Of a stretch of DNA of 5,592 nt, positions 1-5,565 are shown one piece after another (within the stretch, counting starts at the first letter, position 1; each line of letters begins with the position of its first letter). Origin of the DNA: Chloroflexota bacterium (GTDB lineage: Bacteria; Chloroflexota; FW602-bin22; JAMCYS01); NCBI GenBank assembly GCA_021847625.1, contig JAJZQK010000277.1:1-5592 (forward strand), given 5' to 3'. Under the pieces are notes generated by a model. It was not told the origin of the DNA and made no database searches. It saw nothing but the letters and a program-made list of their open reading frames with translations. The position numbers and the translations under genes were made by a program.

Positions 1-425
1 AGTCTATTTTGCGTCGACTGGGCGGCCACCTGGCTGGCCGCAGCCTCCGGGACCTTCGCCCCGGTGGTCACCCGGCCGTCGATTCGTGCCCCCGGCGCTA
101 TCTCCGGTGTGCCGGCTACGCTGAGGTCCCCGCCTACGTGGGCGTGGGGGCCGACGACCAAGTTGCCGGCGATGGCGGAGATGTCGCCGCCGACCTCGCC
201 GTCGACGTAGAGGTCGCCTTTCAGCATATAGACCGAGCCGGTGACCCGGGCGCCCCGCTCTATCCGCACCTCGCCGCCGGCGATGGCGAGCTCGCCGTCG
301 AGGGTCTGCCCGATGCTGAAGTTGTGGGTACCGCTCACGATCAGCGTGCCGCTGTAGGAATCCTCGCAGCCGGCCAGGAGCAGCGCTCCCAGTAGAATCG
401 CTATCAGGATTAGTGCTCTTCTCAT
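1..425 (-). CDS. Polymer-forming (bactofilin-like) lipoprotein, partial at the left edge
   Basis: The minus strand reads open from an ATG at 425-423 to the window edge, giving at least 141 residues without a stop. Residues 1-20 form a lipoprotein signal: two Arg, a hydrophobic stretch, then LLLAGC with the lipidated Cys at 20. From about residue 27 to 125 the chain is a run of short Gly-rich turns with alternating hydrophobics (DGELAIAGGEVRIERGARV, GDLYVDGEVGGDIS, GNLVVGPHAHVGGDLSVAG). This is the pattern of the right-handed beta-helix in bactofilin/polymer-forming proteins (DUF583-like). Bactofilins are normally cytoplasmic scaffolds. A lipobox predicts that this one sits on the outer face of the membrane. 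The start is supported by AAGGA at 436-432, seven bases upstream. The ATG overlaps the stop of the MFS gene (ATGA), so the two are probably translated together. The C-terminus is missing and the function is unknown. An autotransporter-like or adhesin-like beta-helix cannot be excluded. Confidence 0.8.
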   Translation of the reverse strand, partial: MRRALILIAILLGALLLAGCEDSYSGTLIVSGTHNFSIGQTLDGELAIAGGEVRIERGARVTGSVYMLKGDLYVDGEVGGDISAIAGNLVVGPHAHVGGDLSVAGTPEIAPGARIDGRVTTGAKVPEAAASQVAAQSTQNR

Positions 426-1726
426 TGCGAGTCCTTCCGAATAGGCCGCGGCGCCGGGCGGACGCTGCTTTGCTTCGGCGCCAGCAAGATGGCCAGAACG
501 CCGAGGAAGAAAAGCATGGCCAGCGCGTCCACGAGGTTCAGGTGCTGTTCCAACGATACCCCGCTCAGCCGCAGACGCAAGGCGAGGGCGGTGCTGGTGA
601 ACGTGGCCGACCAACCCGCCAATCCCACCCCGAGCGCCGTGTTGCGGCTGATCGTCCGGGGTGTGGAGATATCGGCCCAGATGGCGAAGCTCACGACGGT
701 GTAGAGGCTGACGGCCGTGGCGTAGAGGATCGGCATGGCCAAGGCGCCGCTGTTGCCGGGGCTGAGGCGGATATCGAAGGTGTACATCAGGTGCACGAGG
801 GCGAAGATGCCGAAGATCCACAAGAACAGGTGGCGCTCGTTGCGCGCCGAGTAGAGGATGCCCCCGGCCAGCGCCGCCACGACGTGGAAACCGGCGATGA
901 CGAGGCGGGTGTTCAGTTCCGGCGACTGCCAGGCCGCCTCGAAGTAGGTCGGCGTATCGGCCAGGCGCAGGAAGCCGAGGCTGTCGACGAAGAAGATGCC
1001 AAACATGAGCAGTACCAGCCCGACCACCTTGCGGCTGACCCAGGTACGGCCCGTCTCTCTATCCACCCTGACAAAGCGACCGCGGCCGAACTCCGGCCGC
1101 CTGTGCTGTTCGGCCAGCGTCTCTAGGAAAGGCCAGCGGCGGAAGACCAGCATGGCTAAGGTGAGGGTGCCGCCGAGCATCACCGTCAAGAGCTGCCTCG
1201 CGAACTGCTCGACCTGCCAGACCGTGGAGAAGGTGGCCGCCGCAAAATAGGCGAGGGCCGTGATGAGCGCGGCGACGTAGCCGCGGTTGCGCGCGTGGAT
1301 GAGGTCGGCCGTCATGCTGAAGGTCGCCGGTACGCCCACCCCCAGCGCGGCCGAGGCGACGACGATCCAGACGAAGAACACGGGCTCGCTGCGGACGAAG
1401 GGCGCCGCCGCCGTCAGGACCGTCTGCACCAGCACCACGCCGAAGGCGAGGCGCAACTTGACCAGGAACCGCTGGCTCCAACCCAGCCGCTGCATCGCGA
1501 CGCCCACGGCGATGGCGATGATCGTCGTCAGCAGGGCGAGGAAGGCCATGTTCGTCGCCACGCCCTCCTCGCTCAAGCCGATCACCCGCGTGCCCAGATC
1601 GAGCAGGCCGAACTGGACGAAGGTGAGGTTGTAGTAGTAGCCCACGGCCATCATGCCGATGAAGAAAAGGTAGCCGAAGACGACGGGCCGGTGGCAGGGC
1701 TGGAGGAGGTATCTGAGCGAGTGCAA
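422..1726 (-). CDS. MFS-type 12-helix membrane transporter
   Basis: The 434-residue protein is strongly hydrophobic, with about twelve membrane segments near residues 15-37, 58-79, 92-110, 115-137, 150-170, 179-195, 234-256, 274-293, 299-318, 329-350, 365-385 and 397-416. A charged central loop (196-233) divides it 6+6, the usual Major Facilitator Superfamily layout and length. The segment HARNRGYVAALITALAY (144-160), a basic loop entering helix 5, also suits an MFS fold. I see no residues that fix a substrate. The start is a TTG at 1726-1724 with GGGAGG about 12 bases upstream, which is long spacing. No in-frame ATG lies nearby, so the true start is uncertain. The stop TGA (424-422) overlaps the ATG of the polymer-forming lipoprotein. 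The upstream spacer runs straight into the divergent, truncated oxidoreductase fragment, so any promoter must lie in or beside it. MFS fold is likely; the substrate is unknown. Confidence 0.8.
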   Translation of the reverse strand: MHSLRYLLQPCHRPVVFGYLFFIGMMAVGYYYNLTFVQFGLLDLGTRVIGLSEEGVATNMAFLALLTTIIAIAVGVAMQRLGWSQRFLVKLRLAFGVVLVQTVLTAAAPFVRSEPVFFVWIVVASAALGVGVPATFSMTADLIHARNRGYVAALITALAYFAAATFSTVWQVEQFARQLLTVMLGGTLTLAMLVFRRWPFLETLAEQHRRPEFGRGRFVRVDRETGRTWVSRKVVGLVLLMFGIFFVDSLGFLRLADTPTYFEAAWQSPELNTRLVIAGFHVVAALAGGILYSARNERHLFLWIFGIFALVHLMYTFDIRLSPGNSGALAMPILYATAVSLYTVVSFAIWADISTPRTISRNTALGVGLAGWSATFTSTALALRLRLSGVSLEQHLNLVDALAMLFFLGVLAILLAPKQSSVRPAPRPIRKDSQ

Positions 1727-1761
1727 AGGTCGGCTTTCCCTCCCGGAAGTCGATATGCCTG

Positions 1762-2538
1762 ATGTTAACTGATTCGGCCCATCGGCGCAAACGCCGGCAA
1801 GGCTGGCGTCCCGGTGGGCTTGGGTGCAGTGAGGTCGGGGCAGATTGGGTGGTTTCTGCCTCGGATATGCGCGCCACGCTGTTCTCTCTGCTCGACGGCA
1901 GCCGTGTCGACCCTCTGCATCGCGAGCTGCTCGAGACCGGACGGGTGTACCCGTCGACCGTGCAAGTTGCTTTCGGGGTGGATATGGATTTCTCCCGCGA
2001 CGTCTCGACGGTCGGCACTACCTACGAGCTGGAGCAACCGCTCGAAGTCGCCGGCCAGCGCCGCTCCCTGTTGGGCGTAAACAACATGTGCTACGATCCC
2101 ACCCTCGCCCCGTCCGGCAAGTCGGTGGTGGGAAGCGGGACCCAGACCGACTGGTCGTATTGGGAACCATTTGCGAGCGACCGCGAGGCCTACGTCGCCG
2201 AGAAGGATAAGATCGCCGCCATCTACCGCGAGCAGATCGACCGCCTCCATCCCGGCTTCACCGAGAAGGTCGAGGTGGCCGACGTCGCCACCCCGCTCAC
2301 CTTCGTACGGTACACGGGCAACTGGAAGGGGACGTTTATGACCTGGATCCTCTCGGGCGACTTCCAGCGGGCCCACCCGTTCATTCCCAAGACGGTGCCC
2401 GGCCTCGCCGGCTTCTACCTGGCCAGCATGTGGACTAACCCGCCCGGCGGCATCCCGGGGGCGGCGAGCGCCGGCCGCGAGGTGGTGCAGCTCCTCTGCC
2501 ACGAGGATGGAAAGTCGTTCGGGACCACCAAGCCGTGA
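1762..2538 (+). pseudogene. C-terminal fragment of CrtI/CrtISO-type FAD-dependent oxidoreductase
   Basis: This 258-residue frame resembles only the C-terminal half of the phytoene desaturase/carotenoid isomerase/retinol saturase-like NAD(P)/FAD oxidoreductases, which are about 500 residues long. Recognisable blocks are GADWVVSASDMRATLF (26-41), the strand that returns to the FAD domain; HRELLETGRVYPSTVQVAFG (53-72); ATPLTFVRYTGNWKG (176-190); and the closing FAD-contact block PGLAGFY...PGGIPGAASAG (about 213-238). The N-terminal dinucleotide-binding fold with its GxGxxG is absent. Upstream of about 1780 only the oppositely oriented MFS gene is found. The first 20 or so residues (basic, RRKRRQGWRPGG) show no family likeness. 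A neighbouring frame at about 1794-1825 reads GKAGVPVGLG, which could be the expected strand before SEVGADWVV and would imply a small frameshift. A functional enzyme is unlikely. An ATG at 1762 could still yield a peptide. Confidence 0.7.
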
Positions 2539-2624
2539 GCGTGTAGTACTGCCGGCTCGCCGGCCCGCATCCGGTCCTTTGCACCGAACCTGACCTACGC
2601 GCCAAGGTGAGGCCAAGATAGAGA

Positions 2625-2658
2625 GCAGCCCAGGCAAGTCGAGCCTGGGCTGCGTTTT
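2625..2658 (+). terminator. Hairpin terminator after the oxidoreductase fragment, possibly bidirectional
   Basis: A perfect 11-bp stem, GCAGCCCAGGC (2625-2635) with GCCTGGGCTGC (2643-2653), closes a 7-base loop and is followed by GTTTT. It lies 86 bases after the oxidoreductase stop and 32 bases beyond the stop of the convergent lipoprotein gene. On the minus strand the stem is followed by a weaker pyrimidine run (TCTCTATCTT), so it may also stop transcripts of that gene. Confidence 0.8.
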
Positions 2659-2690
2659 GCGTGGGCCAGACCGTCAGGTCTTGGCCGGAT

Positions 2691-3611
2691 TCACTGCGAC
2701 GGGGTCGGGAAGGCCAGCGTCGTCGCGCCCGCCGGGGCCTCGATGACGATGTCCGGCGAGTTGATGTCCCACATCGAGATCGTGTAGGACATGGTCATCG
2801 TCTCGTCCGGCTTGTCCTTCGGGTTGCCCTTCATCGTCACGGACATCTCGTGCACGACCTTGTCGGCCACGCCGATGGCGACCTCGCCCTTGAACTCCTT
2901 GACGTCGAACGGCTGGTCCGCGGTGTCGCTGCCCGAGGTGCTGCCGAGCAGCTCGGCCAGCGCCTGCATGCCAGACGGCGTCATGTCGAAACTGATGATA
3001 TCGCACTCGACGTTCTTCACGATGCGGCGGCCGACGACTTTGACGTTTGAGGCGTCAGACAGGAGGCTATCGACCTCGGCCATATCGGCGACCTTCATCT
3101 CGCTCGTGACCGAGCTGTCGCTGCCACCTGGTATGGCCATCCACTGCCCGCCCATGTTCATGTAGGTGGTGTCGCCCTTGCTGATGAACTCGATGTCCAT
3201 GGGCATCGGCAGGCCGTCGCCGCTCATCTTCATGTGCGAGTCGGGCTCGGCGATCTCGAACTCAATGCCCATCTTTACCGATTGCGGCTGGCCGTCGGCT
3301 ACACCGTCGATGGCGATCTCCATCGAGCCGCGGGCGGACTTGATCTCCTGCTGCTTGGTCTGGACCTGCTGCAGGAGCGACGTCGCGTCGGCGGCCTTGG
3401 GGGTGGGGGTCGCCGTGGGCGGCTTGGGCGTGGGGGTAGGCGGCACCAGCGTCGGCGTGGGCTGGGCCGGCGCGTTCGTCGGCTGAGCCGCCTGGGCCGC
3501 GGCGGGGGCGGTCGGGGCTTCCTTGGGCGTCTCGCTGCTGCAGCCGGCCAGCAAGGCGGCTACCAGCAGAAGCGGCAGGAGCCAGAGAGTGATCCTGTTT
3601 AGTGACCTCAT
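2691..3611 (-). CDS. Lipoprotein with Thr/Pro linker and LolA/LppX-like (DUF6612-like) domain, Met-rich
   Basis: This is a complete 306-residue exported lipoprotein. Residues 1-24 are a signal peptide (MRSLNR, then a Leu-rich core) ending in the lipobox LLAGC with the lipidated Cys at 24. Residues 27-75 are a flexible linker rich in Ala, Pro and Thr (PTPTPKPPTATPTPKAAD), typical of surface proteins in Chloroflexota. The rest (about 78-306) alternates short polar and hydrophobic strands, resembling the LolA/LppX-like or DUF6612-like lipoprotein fold. That fold forms an open beta-sheet able to hold a hydrophobic ligand. MxM pairs occur at 128-130, 136-138, 151-153 and 272-274. There is a single mature-domain Cys at 203. 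I chose the ATG at 3611-3609 because AAGGAG sits six bases upstream and the signal peptide starts there. An in-frame start at 3752 would put 47 unrelated residues before the signal. No partner gene adjoins it. Ligand and role are unknown. Confidence 0.85.
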   Translation of the reverse strand: MRSLNRITLWLLPLLLVAALLAGCSSETPKEAPTAPAAAQAAQPTNAPAQPTPTLVPPTPTPKPPTATPTPKAADATSLLQQVQTKQQEIKSARGSMEIAIDGVADGQPQSVKMGIEFEIAEPDSHMKMSGDGLPMPMDIEFISKGDTTYMNMGGQWMAIPGGSDSSVTSEMKVADMAEVDSLLSDASNVKVVGRRIVKNVECDIISFDMTPSGMQALAELLGSTSGSDTADQPFDVKEFKGEVAIGVADKVVHEMSVTMKGNPKDKPDETMTMSYTISMWDINSPDIVIEAPAGATTLAFPTPSQ

Positions 3612-3628
3612 CGGTATCTCCTTCGTCG
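3612..3628 (-). promoter_or_regulatory. Ribosome binding site of the LppX-like lipoprotein gene
   Basis: The minus strand reads AAGGAGATACCG directly before the ATG: a near-perfect Shine-Dalgarno with a six-base spacer. It decides the start at 3611 against the longer in-frame option at 3752. Confidence 0.8.
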
Positions 3629-3656
3629 GAATAGGTGCTACGCTCGTACAGACACC

Positions 3657-3674
3657 AGTAGCTCGCATGCTACT
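3657..3674. repeat. Inverted repeat upstream of the lipoprotein gene, operator-like
   Basis: AGTAGC (3657-3662) and GCTACT (3669-3674) are perfect inverted arms around TCGCAT, 46-63 bases upstream of the lipoprotein start. Size and position suit a repressor site, or a short hairpin in the leader. No regulator can be assigned. Confidence 0.3.
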
Positions 3675-3894
3675 ATGCCCCTCTGGGCCTTCGCAACATA
3701 CCAAATGGGCTATAGATGGGCAGGAAACCTTAACCGGCCCCTGCCCTTCCATGCTTCAGGAGCGGATGGTCTCAGCGGCATGGCCGCGCGGCGCGGAAGC
3801 GGCCGCGCTAAGTTGACGAAGCCCACTCGAAGCGGACTGGTACGGGACGCTTGCCCACCCACCGACCGGCCCAAAGTTGACTCGTCCCGTTCTC

Positions 3895-3917
3895 AGCCCC
3901 CTCGAAAGGGGCTTTGT
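3895..3917 (+). terminator. Weak terminator-like hairpin in the spacer
   Basis: AGCCCC (3895-3900) pairs with GGGGCT (3908-3913) across CTCGAAA, and TTGTT follows. No plus-strand gene ends just before it, so it may be a relic or chance structure. Confidence 0.3.
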
Positions 3918-4084
3918 TGCATTAGCCCGCTGCTTCAGCGGCGGGCGGGCGTCCCGCAGATCCCAGAGAATATTCCTTTCTAACACTTGTCAATGGCCGG
4001 GGCAATTGCGGGCTCTCACAGAGGGACTGCCAGTGGGGGCGGGCGCCGGCTGGTGGGTAGTGGATTCGGGGGGTGGAGCGGGAT

Positions 4085-4118
4085 GGTCCGGGGGCGATGC
4101 ATCTACCGCCCCCGGACC
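4085..4118. repeat. 12-bp perfect GC-rich inverted repeat
   Basis: GGTCCGGGGGCG (4085-4096) and CGCCCCCGGACC (4107-4118) pair perfectly around the ten-base loop ATGCATCTAC. No T-run follows on either strand, so it is not a standard intrinsic terminator. It may be a REP-like element or the scar of a lost gene end. Confidence 0.6.
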
Positions 4119-4301
4119 GCTTGGCTAGTCCGCCGACGTTATGTCAGCACCTGAAGGGCCTGCCCTACGTGTCCGAGGAAGATTGTCGATCAACCTGCAG
4201 GGCATAGGACAAGCCCATGCCTCCCCGTTCCCCCTGCCGCGACTATCCCCATGAATGTTGAAAGGGAGAGGCGGCTTGGCTGGTGAAAGGCAAACAGCAT
4301 T

Positions 4302-4321
4302 GTGGCCGACGCCGCGGCCAC
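4302..4321 (-). terminator. Hairpin abutting the stop of the gene remnant
   Basis: GTGGCCG (4302-4308) and CGGCCAC (4315-4321) pair around ACGCCG. On the minus strand the stem begins at the last base of the remnant's TAG stop. It may be the old gene's 3' hairpin, but no clean T-run follows. Confidence 0.3.
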
Positions 4322-4440
4322 TATGGCCCCGTTATCAGCGGTAGGTAGGTGCTGTAGGGCAGCGGTCCGTCATAGGGGGTGGGCGTGTTGGTGGAGACCG
4401 GCACCGGGCCGGGGCCGGCGGTGGGCGTGCGCATCGGCCT
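4321..4440 (-). pseudogene. C-terminal remnant of a Thr/Pro-rich exported protein
   Basis: On the minus strand, ending in TAG at 4323-4321, the frame reads RPMRTPTAGPGPVPVSTNTP and continues TPYDGPLPYSTYLPLITGP. A Thr/Pro linker followed by an aromatic-rich end with Y-L-P-L-I a few residues before the stop is a common finish of secreted or cell-surface proteins in Chloroflexota (linker, then a YLPLV/YLPLI tail). Upstream the same frame stays open to a TAG at 4548-4546, but that part (VSLLAGAPRGRICKHSS and onward) has no linker or domain character. The coding signal is therefore lost within about 120 bases. An ATG at 4434-4432 could start a 37-residue peptide, but no ribosome binding site is clear. 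I read it as the surviving 3' end of a deleted gene. A chance GC-rich frame is the alternative. Confidence 0.45.
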
Positions 4441-4543
4441 CCTGATCAACGCTTCCCGCCCGACCGGCACGGCGGGCCGTCTCTGCCACGGCGACGAATG
4501 TTTACAAATTCTTCCCCGAGGCGGTGCGCCTAGCAGGCTAACA

Positions 4544-4552
4544 TGCTATAAT
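4544..4552 (+). promoter_or_regulatory. Extended -10 promoter for marR
   Basis: TGCTATAAT is a perfect extended -10 element (TGn followed by TATAAT at 4547-4552) in an otherwise GC-rich spacer. At 17-bp spacing the -35 position (about 4524-4529, GTGCGC) does not match consensus, which extended -10 promoters tolerate. It predicts a transcript start near 4559 and a leader of about 105 bases before marR. Confidence 0.6.
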
Positions 4553-4609
4553 TCTGTCAACATTCGGGCGAGCAGTAGACCATGATTTGGTTTCCTATCG
4601 ACCTTCCGA

Positions 4610-4617
4610 TTGGCCAA
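4610..4617. promoter_or_regulatory. TTGGCCAA palindrome, candidate MarR half-site pair
   Basis: A perfect 8-base palindrome in the marR leader, about 50 bases downstream of the predicted transcript start. MarR dimers commonly autoregulate by binding palindromes near their own promoter, but this one is short and its position is the only other support. Confidence 0.25.
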
Positions 4618-4625
4618 GGTGGCCG

Positions 4626-4654
4626 GTAAGGCAATGATGCGTATAGTAAGGCAA
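4626..4654 (+). repeat. 9-base direct repeat GTAAGGCAA, 20-base period, before marR
   Basis: GTAAGGCAA occurs at 4626-4634 and again at 4646-4654. The starts are 20 bases apart, close to two helical turns, so both copies face nearly the same side of the DNA. The second copy abuts the ribosome binding site of marR. It could be a regulator-binding tandem or a local duplication. Confidence 0.45.
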
Positions 4655-4664
4655 GGGGCAATAC

Positions 4665-5138
4665 ATGGAGAGAGATCAGTTGGTGGCGGAGATTACGGAG
4701 TTGGGCGAGCCGATCTACGAGCATTTCATGGCTGCCCACGCGGATGCTTGGCGGCACGTCAACCTGACCATGCAGCAGTTCAAGGTGCTGGCATCCGTGG
4801 TGACCAATAGTCGGGTTGACGGTAGGTACCTGCAAAGGCAGCTTAACGTCCTTCCGTCGACGCTCACGCGCATCGTCGACAAACTAGTGGCGAAGGACCT
4901 TGTCACCCGGCGCAACGACACGGCGGACCGCCGCGTCGTCTTTCTGGAGCCCACGGAGGAAGGGGTCCGGCTAATCCGGAGCCTGACCGTCGGCGCGATG
5001 CCGGAAATGATGGGCCAGGCTGCCGGCCGCCTATCGGCGGAGCAGCTGGTGGCGCTGCGCGATGGGCTGGCCGTGTTGTCCGAGGCCATCGCGCAGGCCC
5101 AGAAGGAAGAAGAGCCCGTCGCATCTGGTGTCAAATAG
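4665..5138 (+). CDS. MarR-family winged-helix transcriptional regulator
   Basis: The 157-residue protein has the length and order of MarR-family repressors. An N-terminal dimerisation helix (1-30) is followed by LTMQQFKVLASVV (34-46). A helix-turn-helix follows with the recognition helix around PSTLTRIVDKLVAKDLV (64-80). The beta-wing RRNDTADRRVVFLEPTEEG (82-100) contains the diagnostic DRR. C-terminal dimerisation helices make up about 103-148. Such proteins bind palindromic DNA as dimers and usually release it on binding a small ligand, often controlling efflux, stress or aromatic-compound genes. The ATG at 4665 is preceded by AAGGGG at 4653-4658 with a six-base spacer. An extended -10 promoter lies about 110 bases upstream, and a hairpin terminator follows the stop, so the gene appears monocistronic. 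No neighbouring target is evident. The left-hand neighbours are gene remnants and the right-hand 450 bases are empty, so the regulon and ligand are unknown. Confidence 0.93.
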   Translation: MERDQLVAEITELGEPIYEHFMAAHADAWRHVNLTMQQFKVLASVVTNSRVDGRYLQRQLNVLPSTLTRIVDKLVAKDLVTRRNDTADRRVVFLEPTEEGVRLIRSLTVGAMPEMMGQAAGRLSAEQLVALRDGLAVLSEAIAQAQKEEEPVASGVK

Positions 5139-5151
5139 CACGGGGCCGCTT

Positions 5152-5187
5152 GGCACGGGCGAAAGCTCCGGTGACCCGTGCCCTTTT
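5152..5187 (+). terminator. Intrinsic terminator of marR
   Basis: GGCACGGG (5152-5159) and CCCGTGCC (5175-5182) form an 8-bp stem with a 15-base loop, followed by CTTTT, starting 13 bases past the marR stop. GCACGGG also occurs at 5138-5144, overlapping the stop, and could pair with the same right arm as an alternative, longer-looped stem. Confidence 0.65.
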
Positions 5188-5212
5188 GGCTGCCGATCCC
5201 CCCGCACGCAAC

Positions 5213-5238
5213 TCCCAGGCGAGCAAATCGCACTGGGA
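5213..5238. repeat. Inverted repeat with a 10-bp bulged stem
   Basis: TCCCAG then GCGA (5213-5222) pair with TCGC (5228-5231) and CTGGGA (5233-5238), leaving a GCAAA loop and one bulged A at 5232. No T-run follows, so a terminator is not supported. Confidence 0.45.
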
Positions 5239-5327
5239 CATATGTAGTTCTATCCCCTCTCGCGCAGCCCTCTCGCTCATTATCCATAACTCACGGTACC
5301 TCTAATACCGGCCGGGGCCTGATTCCA

Positions 5328-5384
5328 CCGCCGAGGACGCGGAGCATGCAGAGAGTATTCGGATTCCCTCCACGTCCTCCGCGG
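5328..5384. repeat. Imperfect 17-bp inverted repeat with CCGCGGAGGACG-type arms
   Basis: The left arm CCGCCGAGGACGCGGAG (5328-5344) matches the reverse complement of the right arm (5368-5384) at 15 of 17 positions around a 23-base spacer. The right side continues with a second related unit (CCGCGGTCTCCGCGG overlaps 5380-5394), so the motif is partly tandem. Arms of this 'ACCGCGGAG' type suggest a dispersed element rather than a terminator. Confidence 0.5.
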
Positions 5385-5533
5385 TCTCCGCGGTGAAAAC
5401 CCGTGCACCGGGCAACTGCTGTCACGCATCACTTCCCCGTTGAGGCCGGCCATCTAAATAGTCCGACGTAGTTGTTGCTGCCCGGGTGCTTGCTACCGGG
5501 AGGGCCAGTGGAGCCTCTGCCGGCATCCCTGTC

Positions 5534-5553
5534 ATCCCCGCGCAAGCGGGGAT
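5534..5553. repeat. Dispersed palindromic repeat with GCAA loop
   Basis: ATCCCCGC (5534-5541) and GCGGGGAT (5546-5553) form a perfect 8-bp stem closed by a GCAA tetraloop, flanked by GTC and CCAACG. This form (GTCATCCCCGCG-AAGCGGGGATCC) is familiar as an intergenic palindrome in many bacterial genomes. That its copies are numerous here is an inference. Confidence 0.6.
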
Positions 5554-5565
5554 CCAACGTTATCT

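Larger units (their letters stand above)
3612..4664. other. Long gene-poor spacer
   Basis: About 1.05 kb between the divergently oriented lipoprotein and marR genes. The short open frames here have no recognisable domain, no good ribosome binding site and overlap one another. The supportable content is a few inverted repeats, a decayed gene tail on the minus strand (about 4321-4440) and, at the right end, the marR promoter region. The promoter of the lipoprotein gene must lie near the left end, but I could not find convincing -35/-10 boxes there. The length and the remnant suggest a deletion-scarred region rather than a regulatory one. Confidence 0.6.

Noticed and set aside
413..1126. Long plus-strand open frame opposite the MFS gene
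   Set aside because: Charged, low-complexity translation with no domain; it is the antisense of a clear 12-helix membrane protein in GC-rich DNA.
1059..2018. 319-codon minus-strand frame spanning the MFS 5' end and the oxidoreductase fragment
   Set aside because: Arg/Pro/Gly-rich translation with no hydrophobic or domain pattern; it overlaps the better-supported MFS frame out of phase.
1765..2637. 290-codon minus-strand frame opposite the oxidoreductase fragment
   Set aside because: The plus strand matches a known enzyme family; this frame has no recognisable motif and runs through the terminator hairpin.
2691..3752. Longer version of the lipoprotein gene starting at 3752
   Set aside because: It would put 47 unrelated residues before a proper signal peptide; the inner ATG at 3611 has a strong ribosome binding site.
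3810..3881. AAGTTGAC repeated at 3810-3817 and 3874-3881 as possible -35 boxes
   Set aside because: No -10-like sequence lies at 16-18 bases downstream of either copy, and no gene follows.
3756..3986. 76-codon minus-strand frame in the spacer
   Set aside because: No domain, no clear ribosome binding site and biased composition; it overlaps plus-strand frames of equal quality.
4379..4585. 68-codon plus-strand frame upstream of marR
   Set aside because: It runs through the marR promoter, and its antisense explains the composition better as a Thr/Pro linker.
4715..5287. 190-codon minus-strand frame opposite marR
   Set aside because: It is antisense to a confident MarR protein and continues through the terminator with no domain.
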